In this document: piece by piece, positions 16,082 to 24,264 of the stretch
Numbering within the stretch: position 1 is the first letter of the stretch
Layout of the letters: the number at the start of each line of letters is the position of its first letter
Position numbers and translations under genes: made by a program
Source: CAYQQQ01 sp964420125
Lineage (GTDB): Bacteria > Actinomycetota > Acidimicrobiia > Acidimicrobiales > Microtrichaceae
Assembly (NCBI GenBank): GCA_964420125.1
Contig: CAYQQQ010000007.1
Location: 128,374 to 192,373 of the forward strand
Direction: 5' to 3'
DNA: 64,000 nt
The notes under the pieces: generated by a model
What the model was told of the DNA's origin: nothing
The model's database searches: none
What the model saw: the letters and a program-made list of their open reading frames with translations, nothing else

Positions 16082-17281
16082 TCAGGAGCGGGGCACCCGT
16101 GACCAGGGCAGGTCCTTGTCGACCCGCACGTCGCCGGGCAGGCCGAGGACGCGCTCGCCGAGGATGTTGCGCAGGACCTCCGAGGTGCCGCCCTCGATGG
16201 AGTTGGCCCGCGCCCGCAGGAAGTTCGCCGCCAGGTCGTCTCCGAAGAGGGCGCTCTTCTGGCCGTGCTCCTCGTAGGAGCCGTAGCACATCCCCTCCGG
16301 GCCCAGGACGTCGATCACCGCCTCGTAGATCGCCTTGTTGAGCTCCGCCATGGCGAGCTTCGCCACCGACCCCTCCGGTCCGGGGGTCCCGGCGCGCCGG
16401 TTGGCCGCAGCGCGCAGGTTGGTCAGCCGGTTCACCTCGGCCTGGACCCACAGCCGCGCCACCCGGTCGCGGGTGACCGGGTCGCCGTCGCCGCGGGTGC
16501 GCCAGGTGTCCACGAGCTGGCCGATGGGGCCGCTTCCCCGAGGCGGGGTCCCCCCGCCGATGGAGACGCGCTCGTTCATCAACGTGGTGATCGACACCGC
16601 CCAGCCCCGACCGACGTCGTCGAGGCGCATGGCATCGGGGATGCGGCTGTCGCTGAAGTAGACCTCGTTGAACTCGGCATCGCCGGTCATCTGGCGCAGC
16701 GGACGCACCTCCACGCCAGCGGCGTGCATGTCCACCAGGAACGCCGTCAGCCCGCGGTGCTTGGGCAGCTCGGGGTCCGTACGAGCGATCAGGAGGCCGT
16801 AGCTGGCCAGGTGGGCGAGCGTGGTCCACACCTTCTGTCCGTTGACGATCCACTCGTCGCCGTCGCGCACGGCACGCGTGGCGAGCGAGGCCACGTCGGA
16901 GCCGGCGCCCGGCTCAGAGAAGAGCTGGCACCAGATGTGCTCGTTGGAGAAGAGCGGTCGCAGCAGGCGCCGTTGCTCGTCGGTGCCGTGGACCTGGACG
17001 GCCGGGGCGCACATGCCGTAGCCGATGGGGTTGCCCATGCCCCCGATCGGTCCTCCTTCGGCTGCGACGCGCTGCAGGACGAGTCGCTGCAGCCTCGGGC
17101 TCACCCCGAGGCCGCCCTGGCCCTCCGGGAAGTGCACCCAGGCCAGACCGGCATCGAACTGCGCCTCGAGGAAGCTGCGCTCGTCGGTGTCGCGGGGCGG
17201 GTGCTCCCCCAGCAGCTGCTCCAGCGCCGCACCGACGCGAGCCTCCTCTTCGGCGTCGGTGTCCTCCGAGGTGAGCGTCAT
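16082..17281 (-). CDS. Acyl-CoA dehydrogenase (FadE-type)
   Basis: This FAD-dependent enzyme introduces the alpha-beta double bond in acyl-CoA during beta-oxidation of fatty acids or sterol side chains. The flavin/substrate loop QLFSEPGAGSDVASLATRA (near 117) and the VNGQKVWTT motif are clear. The C-terminal NSIEGGTSEVLRNILGERV signature is that of actinobacterial FadE proteins. The length (399) is normal. The catalytic Glu position is not certain by eye. The ATG at 17281 has AGGGGGA upstream, and a palindromic operator overlaps its likely -10 box, suggesting repression by a TetR-type regulator that is not encoded nearby. Confidence 0.93.
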   Translation of the reverse strand: MTLTSEDTDAEEEARVGAALEQLLGEHPPRDTDERSFLEAQFDAGLAWVHFPEGQGGLGVSPRLQRLVLQRVAAEGGPIGGMGNPIGYGMCAPAVQVHGTDEQRRLLRPLFSNEHIWCQLFSEPGAGSDVASLATRAVRDGDEWIVNGQKVWTTLAHLASYGLLIARTDPELPKHRGLTAFLVDMHAAGVEVRPLRQMTGDAEFNEVYFSDSRIPDAMRLDDVGRGWAVSITTLMNERVSIGGGTPPRGSGPIGQLVDTWRTRGDGDPVTRDRVARLWVQAEVNRLTNLRAAANRRAGTPGPEGSVAKLAMAELNKAIYEAVIDVLGPEGMCYGSYEEHGQKSALFGDDLAANFLRARANSIEGGTSEVLRNILGERVLGLPGDVRVDKDLPWSRVPRS

Positions 17282-17313
17282 GGGTCCCCCTGTGGTCGTG
17301 CTGGCCGGCCTCT

Positions 17314-17331
17314 CTTGACCGCCCGGTCAAG
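17314..17331. promoter_or_regulatory. Palindromic operator upstream of the acyl-CoA dehydrogenase
   Basis: CTTGACCG-CC-CGGTCAAG is a perfect 8-bp inverted repeat with a 2-bp centre. It overlaps a minus-strand TAACTT (17329-17334) that could be the -10 box of the dehydrogenase gene. The shape fits a dimeric TetR-family repressor site of the kind common before actinobacterial acyl-CoA genes. The rest of the 174-bp divergent gap 17282-17455 shows no other element apart from the GDPD ribosome-binding site. Confidence 0.65.
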
Positions 17332-17455
17332 TTACCCGACCGTTCGGCCCGGTTCGACCCGGCTCCGCGTGACCTCGGGGCTGCGCATCCTCCACCATGG
17401 AGCTCAGCACCGAGCACGCCGGGGCGCCCACGTGGTGCCTGCGAGGGGAGAACCG

Positions 17456-18220
17456 TTGTCGCATCCGTTCCTCGAACACCCGGGCCCTCTGGCCTTCGCC
17501 CACCGGGGCGGAACAGAGACCGCGCCCGAGAACTCCGTGGCGGCCTTCGGCGCCGCGGTCGAGCTGGGCTTCAGCTACCTCGAGACCGATGTGCACCTGA
17601 GCGTGGACGGGGTGGTGGTCGCCGCGCACGACGAGCGACTCGACCGGGTGGCGGACCGCCCAGGGGCGATCGCGGAGCTGACCTGGGCGGAGATCTCCAC
17701 CGCGCGGCTGGGTGGTTCCGAACCCGTGCCGACCTTCGAGGAGCTGCTGAGGACCTTCCCCGACCAGCGCTTCAACGTGGATCCGAAGTCCGACGGCGTG
17801 GTCGAGCCGCTGGTCGAGCTGCTGCGGCGCCTCGACGCGGTGGAGCGAGTGTGCATCGGGGCCTTCTCCGACGACCGCCTCACCCGTCTCCGTGACGCCT
17901 TCGGGTCCGCGCTGTGCACCTCGGCGGGCCCCCGCGAGACGGTGCGGTTCGTCGCTGCCACACGCCTGCGGGGCGGTTCCCGGAGTCGGCGACGAGCAGC
18001 CGCGTACCAGTGCCTCCAGGTGCCGACCCACCACCGCGGCGTCGAGATCGTCACCTCCCGCTTCGTGGACACCGCCCACGCCCGCGGACTCCAGGTGCAC
18101 GTCTGGACGGTGGACGATCCCCGGGAGATGCATCGACTCCTCGAGTTGGGCGTGGACGGGCTCATGACCGACCGACCGAGCGTGCTGCGCGACGTGCTCT
18201 CGGCGCGGGGCCAGTGGTGA
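17456..18220 (+). CDS. Glycerophosphodiester phosphodiesterase
   Basis: This enzyme hydrolyses glycerophosphodiesters (deacylated phospholipids) to glycerol-3-phosphate and an alcohol. The GDPD TIM-barrel signature is complete: HRGG (16-19), APENS (23-27), ETDVHLSVDG (43-52) and the catalytic AAHDE (57-61). The protein is 254 residues with no signal peptide, so it is cytoplasmic. I chose the TTG at 17456 because a strong GAGGGGAG site ends about 5 bases before it and the family motif begins 15 residues later. A GTG upstream lacks such a site. It is divergent from the acyl-CoA dehydrogenase. Confidence 0.85.
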   Translation: MSHPFLEHPGPLAFAHRGGTETAPENSVAAFGAAVELGFSYLETDVHLSVDGVVVAAHDERLDRVADRPGAIAELTWAEISTARLGGSEPVPTFEELLRTFPDQRFNVDPKSDGVVEPLVELLRRLDAVERVCIGAFSDDRLTRLRDAFGSALCTSAGPRETVRFVAATRLRGGSRSRRRAAAYQCLQVPTHHRGVEIVTSRFVDTAHARGLQVHVWTVDDPREMHRLLELGVDGLMTDRPSVLRDVLSARGQW

Positions 18221-18308
18221 GCGGACGCCGGCGAGGCGCGCACCTGCGAGTCGCCGACGATCGTGGTGCTCGTGCCACCGGGGTGCGCACCGACGGCTCC
18301 AGCATCGA

Positions 18309-18336
18309 TTGACAGCGGAGCCAACACGGCTACAGT
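18309..18336 (+). promoter_or_regulatory. Consensus sigma-70-type promoter of the peptide ABC operon
   Basis: TTGACA (18309-18314), 16-bp spacer, TACAGT (18331-18336). Transcription would start near 18343, leaving a leader of about 54 bases that carries an AGGGGGACC ribosome-binding region before the GTG at 18397. It is the best-matching -35/-10 pair that I found in the window. Confidence 0.75.
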
Positions 18337-18396
18337 TCGCCATGCCGGCGCCCTGCTGCCATCCGCGGACGACGGCCCGAACTCAGGGGGACCAGC

Positions 18397-20061
18397 GTGC
18401 ACACACCTTCACGACGCCGTCTGCGCATCTCAGCGATCTGCTGCACCGTCGCCTTCGCCCTGCTCGGGGCGGCATGTGGTGGCGGCGACGACGACTCCGG
18501 AGGAGGTGGTGGCGGCGGCGACGACGGCACCACCGGCACCCCTGTGGAAGGCGGTGAGATCGTCTACGGCCTCGAGGCCGAGAACTCCGGCGGGTGGTGC
18601 CTTCCCGAGGGCCAGCTGGCCATCGCCGGGATCATGGTCGCACGGGCCATCTACGACACCCTGACCGTGCCGGACTTCGAGGGCAACTACCAGCCGTTCC
18701 TGGCCGAGTCGGTCACCCCCAACGCCGACAACACGCAGTGGACGATCACCCTGCGCGAGGGCATCACCTTCCACGACGGCTCCCCGCTCACCGCCGAGGT
18801 GGTGAAGAACAACCTCGACGCCTACCGGGGTGCCTACCCCACCCGCAAGCCGCTGCTGTTCATCTTCGTGCTCAAGCCCATCAACGCGATCACCGTGGTC
18901 GACGACCGCACCCTCACCGTGGACGTGGCGGTGCCGTGGCCGGCGTTCCCCGCCTACCTCTTCAGCAGCGGACGGCTGGGCATGGTGGCGCAGGCACAGC
19001 TCGACGATCCCGAGACCTGCGACACCAACCTCATCGGCACCGGTCCGTTCAAGTTGGAGGACTGGGTGGTCAACGACCACCTCACCGCCACCCGCAACGA
19101 GAGCTACTGGTGGAAGGACGCGGAGGGCCGCCAGCTCCCCTACGCGGATTCGGTGACCTTCCGACCGATCGTCGACGCCACGGCCCGCCTCAACGCGCTC
19201 CAGTCGGGCCAGGTCAACGCCATGCACACCTCCGACGCCGCCACCGTGGAGTCCCTCGAGGCGGAGGCCGACGCCGACAGCGTGAACCTCGTGCAATCCT
19301 CCGACTACGCCGAGGTGTCCTACGGGATGATGAACGTCTCCAAGCCGCCCTTCGACAACCCGGCAGCCCGCCAGGCGCTCGCCTACGGCCTGGACCGCAG
19401 CCTGTTCAACCAGGTCATCAACCTCGATCTCTTCGAGATGGCGTCCGGGCCGTTCGGTCCCGGCGAGATGGGCTACCTGAAGGACGCCGGCTTCCCCACC
19501 TACGACCTGGACAAGGCCAAGGAGCTCGTGAAGCAGTACGAGTCCGAGAGCGGCAAGAGCTTCGAGTTCACGCTCACCCACACCAACGACCCCTCGACCA
19601 CCCGCACCGCGCAGTTCATCCAGGAGCAGGAGGACAAGGCCGGGGTGAAGATCAACCTCAAGGGGATCGAGCAGGCGCAGCTGATCAACACCGCGCTCGG
19701 CGGCGACTTCGATGCCATCTCCTGGCGCAACCACCCCGGCGGCGATCCCGACACCCAGTACATCTGGTGGTACGGCGGCTCCCCGGTGAACTTCGGCCGC
19801 ATCAACGATCCGGAGATCAACGCCCTGCTCGACCAGGCGAGATCCGAGCCCGACAGGGCGAAGCGCTCCGCGCTCTACGAGGACCTGAACCGGGAGTTCG
19901 GCAAGGAGGTCTACAACCTCTGGCTGAACTGGACCGAGTGGAACATCGCCACCGCCCCTGAGGTGGAAGGTGTGTACGGGCCTGCGCTGCCCACCGGACA
20001 GGAACCCTTCCCAGGGCTCGCCGCCGGCCACACGGTGGCGGGGATGTGGGTCGAGAAGTGA
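18397..20061 (+). CDS. Peptide/oligopeptide ABC transporter, substrate-binding lipoprotein (SBP_bac_5)
   Basis: This is the extracytoplasmic solute receptor of a Dpp/Opp/nickel-type importer, 554 residues. The signal peptide has an Arg-rich n-region, a hydrophobic core and lipobox LLGAAC (lipid-modified Cys27), followed by a flexible Gly/Asp-rich spacer (28-45). The mature part has the family pattern, with AESVTPNADNTQWTITLREG and ITFHDGSPLTAEVV early and the C-terminal NLWLNWTEW. The ligand cannot be deduced. It is the first gene of a five-gene operon and the most strongly signalled for expression, with a good promoter and ribosome-binding site. Confidence 0.94.
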   Translation: MHTPSRRRLRISAICCTVAFALLGAACGGGDDDSGGGGGGGDDGTTGTPVEGGEIVYGLEAENSGGWCLPEGQLAIAGIMVARAIYDTLTVPDFEGNYQPFLAESVTPNADNTQWTITLREGITFHDGSPLTAEVVKNNLDAYRGAYPTRKPLLFIFVLKPINAITVVDDRTLTVDVAVPWPAFPAYLFSSGRLGMVAQAQLDDPETCDTNLIGTGPFKLEDWVVNDHLTATRNESYWWKDAEGRQLPYADSVTFRPIVDATARLNALQSGQVNAMHTSDAATVESLEAEADADSVNLVQSSDYAEVSYGMMNVSKPPFDNPAARQALAYGLDRSLFNQVINLDLFEMASGPFGPGEMGYLKDAGFPTYDLDKAKELVKQYESESGKSFEFTLTHTNDPSTTRTAQFIQEQEDKAGVKINLKGIEQAQLINTALGGDFDAISWRNHPGGDPDTQYIWWYGGSPVNFGRINDPEINALLDQARSEPDRAKRSALYEDLNREFGKEVYNLWLNWTEWNIATAPEVEGVYGPALPTGQEPFPGLAAGHTVAGMWVEK

Positions 20062-20114
20062 CCGGCACCGGAGGCGGTCCGGCCACGGACCCCCGCCCCG
20101 GAGCCCGCTGAGAG

Positions 20115-21065
20115 ATGGGCATCGCCAAGCGGCTGCTGCAGCTCGTGATCACCGTGCTCGCGGTGACCTTCTTCTCGGCGCTGCTGCTCGAGCTCCTGCC
20201 CGGAGACCCGGTGGAGGTGCTGGTGCCCTTCGGGGAGGAGAGCCAGCGCGAGGAGATCCGCCAGGACCTCGGCCTCGACGACCCGTTCGTCGTGCGCTAC
20301 GGGCGCTGGCTGGGCGGCTTCGTGACCGGCGATCTCGGGAACTACTACACCGTCTCCTCCGAACGCCCGGTGTCGGAGCGCTTGGGCGAGGCGTGGCCGA
20401 AGTCGTTCCAGCTGATGCTCTACTCGCAGGTCCTGGCGCTGGTGATCGCCATCCCGGTGGGGGTGTTCGCCGCAGCCCGCAAGGACAAGCCGTTCGACCG
20501 GATCAGCAACGCCACCGCGTTCGCCATGATCGCCATCCCCAACTTCGCCCTTGCCCTGGTGCTGCAGTACTACCTGGGGGTCAAGTGGAAGGTGTTCCCC
20601 ACGAGCGGCTACACGCCGATCACGGAGAACCCCTCCGAGCACTTCCAGCAGATGGTCCTGCCCTGCATCACCCTGGCGGTCGGCCAGATCGCCGTCTACA
20701 TGCGACTGCTGCGCTCGGACATGATCGCCACCCTGCAGCAGGACTTCATCCTCCTGGCCAAGGCCAAGGGCATGGCGCCTCGCCGGGTGCTGTTCCGCCA
20801 TGCCCTGCGGCCCTCGTCGCTCACCCTGCTCACGGTGGCCGGGCTCAACGTGGGCACCCTGATCGGTGGTGCGCTGATCGTCGAGGTGCTCTTCCAGATC
20901 CCCGGGATCGGCTTCATGATGGCCGAGGCCATCGGCACCCGGCAGATCGTCGCCTTCCAGTCGCTGGTGGCGATCGTCGCCATCGCCTACGTCCTGATCA
21001 ACTTCGGTGTCGACCTGCTCTACACCGTCCTCGACCCACGGATCCGTCATGACCGAGCACGCTGA
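20115..21065 (+). CDS. Peptide ABC transporter permease (DppB type)
   Basis: This inner-membrane permease of 316 residues has about six helices. The N-terminal helix and PGDPVEVL segment are typical of DppB/OppB, and the coupling (EAA) loop LLAKAKGMAPRRVLFRHALR contacts the ATPases. It follows the receptor gene after 53 bp. It overlaps the second permease by 17 bp, so the two halves of the channel are made together. Confidence 0.94.
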   Translation: MGIAKRLLQLVITVLAVTFFSALLLELLPGDPVEVLVPFGEESQREEIRQDLGLDDPFVVRYGRWLGGFVTGDLGNYYTVSSERPVSERLGEAWPKSFQLMLYSQVLALVIAIPVGVFAAARKDKPFDRISNATAFAMIAIPNFALALVLQYYLGVKWKVFPTSGYTPITENPSEHFQQMVLPCITLAVGQIAVYMRLLRSDMIATLQQDFILLAKAKGMAPRRVLFRHALRPSSLTLLTVAGLNVGTLIGGALIVEVLFQIPGIGFMMAEAIGTRQIVAFQSLVAIVAIAYVLINFGVDLLYTVLDPRIRHDRAR

Positions 21066-22008
21066 AGCCGAGACCCACGGCGTCGGCCTGGCCCCCTCGA
21101 TGGTGGCCGAGGCCGAGGCGATCGGCGTCGGCATCGGGCAGACCCCAGCTGCCGGTCCACCCGTCGCCCGCAGGCGCATCGGCGTCCTGGCCTGGTTCGC
21201 CATCGGCTGGCTCGTGCTCATCCTGGCGCTGGCCCTCCTGGCACCCGTGCTGCCCATCCCCGATCCGACGGAGTCGTTCCCCGAGATCGCTCGCAAGGGT
21301 CCCAGCGCTGGCCACGTCCTCGGGGGTGACGCTCTCGGCCGTGACCTCCTCTCGCGGATCATCTGGGGAGCACGCTCGAGCTTCGCGGTGGGCTTCGGTG
21401 CGGTCGCGTTCGGTCTGCTGATCGGCGGGTTCCTGGGTCTGGTGACGGGGTTCTTCCGCGGTCGCACCGATGCGATCGTCACCCCGATCATGAGCCTGCT
21501 GCTGGCCATCCCCCAGTTCGTGCTCGCGTTGTCGTTGGTCACCGTGCTCGCCGGGGGCGAGGACGTCAGCTCGGTCCGTCGCATCGGCGTGGTGATCCTC
21601 GGGCTGGGCATCGTGTCGATCCCCATCCTCGGCAGGATCACGCGGGCCAACACCCTCACGTGGTCGGAACGTGAGTTCGTGACCGCCTCCAAGGCCATGG
21701 GAGCCAAGAGCTGGCGCGTCATGTTCCGGGAGGTGCTGCCCAACGTGGTACCGGCCATGCTCTCCATCGCCCTGCTCGGCGTGGGGGTCGCCATCATCGC
21801 CGAGGGCGGCCTCAGCGTGTTCGGTGTGGGGGTCCAGCTGCCCACGCCGTCGTGGGGCAACATCATCGCCGCCGACCGGGGCGAGCTGCGTCGGGCGCCG
21901 CACATCATCCTGTTCACCACGATCGTGCTCTTCCTCACCGTGCTGGCCCTGAACTTCCTCGGCGACGTGATCAGCAAGCGCTTCGACGTGCGGGAGGGCC
22001 AGCTGTGA
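21049..22008 (+). CDS. Peptide ABC transporter permease (DppC type)
   Basis: This is the second permease, 319 residues, with a longer cytoplasmic N-terminus (about 1-42) before the first helix, as usual for DppC/OppC. The GGDALGRDLLSRIIWGARSS motif follows the first external segment, and the EAA loop is TASKAMGAKSWRVMFREVLP. I placed the start at the ATG at 21049, inside the 3' end of the DppB gene. An earlier GTG in the same frame would extend the overlap needlessly. Confidence 0.94.
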   Translation: MTEHAEAETHGVGLAPSMVAEAEAIGVGIGQTPAAGPPVARRRIGVLAWFAIGWLVLILALALLAPVLPIPDPTESFPEIARKGPSAGHVLGGDALGRDLLSRIIWGARSSFAVGFGAVAFGLLIGGFLGLVTGFFRGRTDAIVTPIMSLLLAIPQFVLALSLVTVLAGGEDVSSVRRIGVVILGLGIVSIPILGRITRANTLTWSEREFVTASKAMGAKSWRVMFREVLPNVVPAMLSIALLGVGVAIIAEGGLSVFGVGVQLPTPSWGNIIAADRGELRRAPHIILFTTIVLFLTVLALNFLGDVISKRFDVREGQL

Positions 22009-23255
22009 GCGTGGACGCGGCCGGGATCCCCTCCCCCGCCCCGGGCATCGGCCTCCCCGGAGCGGCCCCCCTGTTGGAGGTCCACGACCTTCGGACCACC
22101 TTCAAGAGCCCTCGCGGCGCCGTGCGGGCCGTGGACGGCGTGAGCTTCGTGCTGGAGCGGGGCCGCACCCTTGGCCTCGTAGGTGAGTCCGGCTGCGGCA
22201 AGTCGGTGCTGTCGCGCTCGATCATGGGTCTGCTGCCTCGGTCCACCGCCACCCGCACCGGCGGCATCCTCTTCGAGGGCCACGACCTCACGGGCTACTC
22301 CGACGCCGACTACCGGTCCATCTGGGGCACAGAGATGGCGATGGTCTTCCAGGACCCGATGACCGCGCTCAACCCGGTGATGAAGATCGGCCGGCAGATC
22401 ACCGAATCGCTCCGCCACCACCTCGACATGGACTCCGCCACCGCCAAGGCCACCGCGGTCGAGCTCCTGCGCTCGGTGCGCATACCCGAACCGGAGAAGC
22501 GCTTCGGCACGTACCCCCACCAGATGTCGGGTGGGATGCGTCAGCGCGTGGTGATCGCCGTGGCCCTGGCCTGCGGGCCGAAGCTGCTGATGGCCGACGA
22601 GCCCACCACCGCACTGGACGTGACGGTGCAGGCGCAGGTGCTGGACCTGCTCGCCGAACAGCAGCGGGAGCGCTACATGGCGATGATCCTCGTCACCCAC
22701 GACCTGGGCGTGGTGGCCGGGCGTGCCCACGACATCGCCGTCATGTACGCCGGCCGCATCGTCGAGATGGCACCGACCGCCGCGCTGTTCGCCGGCATGA
22801 AGATGCCCTACACCGAGGCGCTGCTCTCCGCGATCCCCAAGCTCACCGACGCGCCGCACACCCGTCTGGCCGCCATCGGCGGGCGACCACCCGACCTGGT
22901 GAACCCCCCGACGGGGTGCGCCTTCGCCCCCCGCTGCCTGTACGCCCGACCACGGTGCCACCAGGAGCGACCCGAGCTGCGCCCCTCCCCCACCGACCCT
23001 GCGCACCTCTTCGCCTGCCACTACCCCGTGGACTCCCCCGAGACGCTCGAGATCAAGGACCGTCGGGCGGCGGAGGCGATGATGGCCACCTCCCCGCCTC
23101 CTCCGGCGGCGGCGTCCGCACCTCCGCCCTACATCCCGCCGAGCGCCGCACCGCCGTCCCCGGCGTCGGGCCCCCCGGCCGCGGCGCCGCCTCCAGCTCC
23201 CCCTGGGCCGCCGCCCTCTGCACAGCCGTTCCAGGAGCCTCCCCATGGCCGGTAG
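22005..23255 (+). CDS. Peptide ABC transporter ATPase (DppD type) with proline-rich tail
   Basis: This is the first of the two ATPases. Walker A is GESGCGKS (60-67), the ABC signature SGGMRQR begins at 175, and Walker B is LLMADE with D198/E199. The Cys-containing oligopeptide-transporter C-terminal region (PRCLYARPRC) follows. The ATPase is complete by about residue 350. After it comes a 55-residue tail (about 362-416) made almost only of Pro, Ala and Ser, which ordinary DppD proteins lack. The GTG overlaps the DppC stop by 4 bp. Confidence 0.93.
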   Translation: MSVDAAGIPSPAPGIGLPGAAPLLEVHDLRTTFKSPRGAVRAVDGVSFVLERGRTLGLVGESGCGKSVLSRSIMGLLPRSTATRTGGILFEGHDLTGYSDADYRSIWGTEMAMVFQDPMTALNPVMKIGRQITESLRHHLDMDSATAKATAVELLRSVRIPEPEKRFGTYPHQMSGGMRQRVVIAVALACGPKLLMADEPTTALDVTVQAQVLDLLAEQQRERYMAMILVTHDLGVVAGRAHDIAVMYAGRIVEMAPTAALFAGMKMPYTEALLSAIPKLTDAPHTRLAAIGGRPPDLVNPPTGCAFAPRCLYARPRCHQERPELRPSPTDPAHLFACHYPVDSPETLEIKDRRAAEAMMATSPPPPAAASAPPPYIPPSAAPPSPASGPPAAAPPPAPPGPPPSAQPFQEPPHGR

Positions 23256-24264
23256 CGGCTCCGCTCACCTCCGCGACTCCGACGACGCCCTCCTGCGGGT
23301 GGAGAACCTCGTCGTGGAGTTCGCCGCCGGACGGGGCAAGACCGTCTCGGCGGTGGCCAACGTCAGCTTCGACCTGCAACGGGGTGAGACGCTCGGTCTC
23401 GTCGGCGAATCGGGCTGCGGGAAGTCCACCACGGGCAAGGCCGTCATGCAGCTGCCTCCACCGACCAGGGGCAGCGTCCGCCTGGGCGACACCGAGCTCA
23501 CCTCGCTGCGCGGGGAGGCGCTGCGCCGCACCCGTCCCCGCATGCAGATGATCTTCCAGGATCCGATCTCCTCGCTGAACCCGCGACGCACGGTGGCCGA
23601 GATCGTCGAGGAGCCCCTCAGGATCTGGAACATGGGGGGATCCGACGAGCGCGCCGCCAAGGTCCGGGAGGTCCTCGACACCGTCGGCATCGACACCTCG
23701 GCCGCAGCGGAGCGCAAGCCCCACGAGTTCAGCGGCGGGCAGTGCCAGCGGATCTCGATCGCCCGCGCCGTGGTCACAGAGCCCCAGCTGATCATCTGCG
23801 ACGAACCCGTCTCGGCGCTGGACGTGTCGGTGCAGGCCCAGATCCTCAACCTCCTGGAGGAGATGAAGGAGCGCTACGGCCTCACGCTGGTCTTCGTGGC
23901 CCACGATCTGGCGGTCGTCAAGAACGTCTCGGACCGGGTGGCGGTGATGTACCTCGGCAAGCTCTGCGAGATCGGGCCTCCCCAGGAGCTCTACCGAGCG
24001 CCGGCCCATCCCTACACGGCCGCGCTGCTCTCGGCGATCCCCATCCCCGACCCACGCGTGCCCATCGACAGCGCCAACCACCTTGCGGGCGACCTGCCCT
24101 CGCCGATCGACCCGCCATCGGGGTGTCGGTTCCGCACACGGTGCCCCCGTGCCGCGGAGGTGTGCACCCACGCCGAGCCGCAGATGCAGCCGGTGGAGCA
24201 CGACCACTTCGTGGCCTGTCACCACCCGCTGGTGACCCCCGTCGAGGTCGCCCCACGCGCCTGA
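23245..24264 (+). CDS. Peptide ABC transporter ATPase (DppF type)
   Basis: This is the second ATPase, 339 residues. Walker A is GESGCGKS (54-61), the signature FSGGQCQRISIARA, Walker B with DEPVSALD, then the C-terminal Cys-rich region (FRTRCPRAAEVC) typical of this subfamily. It overlaps the DppD gene by 11 bp and ends the operon. The next gene is convergent, its stop directly abutting this one with no spacer, so no independent terminator fits between them. Confidence 0.94.
   Translation: MAGSGSAHLRDSDDALLRVENLVVEFAAGRGKTVSAVANVSFDLQRGETLGLVGESGCGKSTTGKAVMQLPPPTRGSVRLGDTELTSLRGEALRRTRPRMQMIFQDPISSLNPRRTVAEIVEEPLRIWNMGGSDERAAKVREVLDTVGIDTSAAAERKPHEFSGGQCQRISIARAVVTEPQLIICDEPVSALDVSVQAQILNLLEEMKERYGLTLVFVAHDLAVVKNVSDRVAVMYLGKLCEIGPPQELYRAPAHPYTAALLSAIPIPDPRVPIDSANHLAGDLPSPIDPPSGCRFRTRCPRAAEVCTHAEPQMQPVEHDHFVACHHPLVTPVEVAPRA

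Noticed and set aside
18480..18545. Gly/Asp-rich run in the binding lipoprotein as a repeat element
   Set aside because: It is the usual flexible spacer after the lipidated Cys, not a DNA repeat.
19911..23246. Very long minus-strand open frame opposite the peptide transporter operon
   Set aside because: Its translation is low-complexity (His/Gly/Arg/Val-rich) and mirrors the codon structure of the five clearly recognised transporter genes on the plus strand. It is an antisense artefact of high GC.
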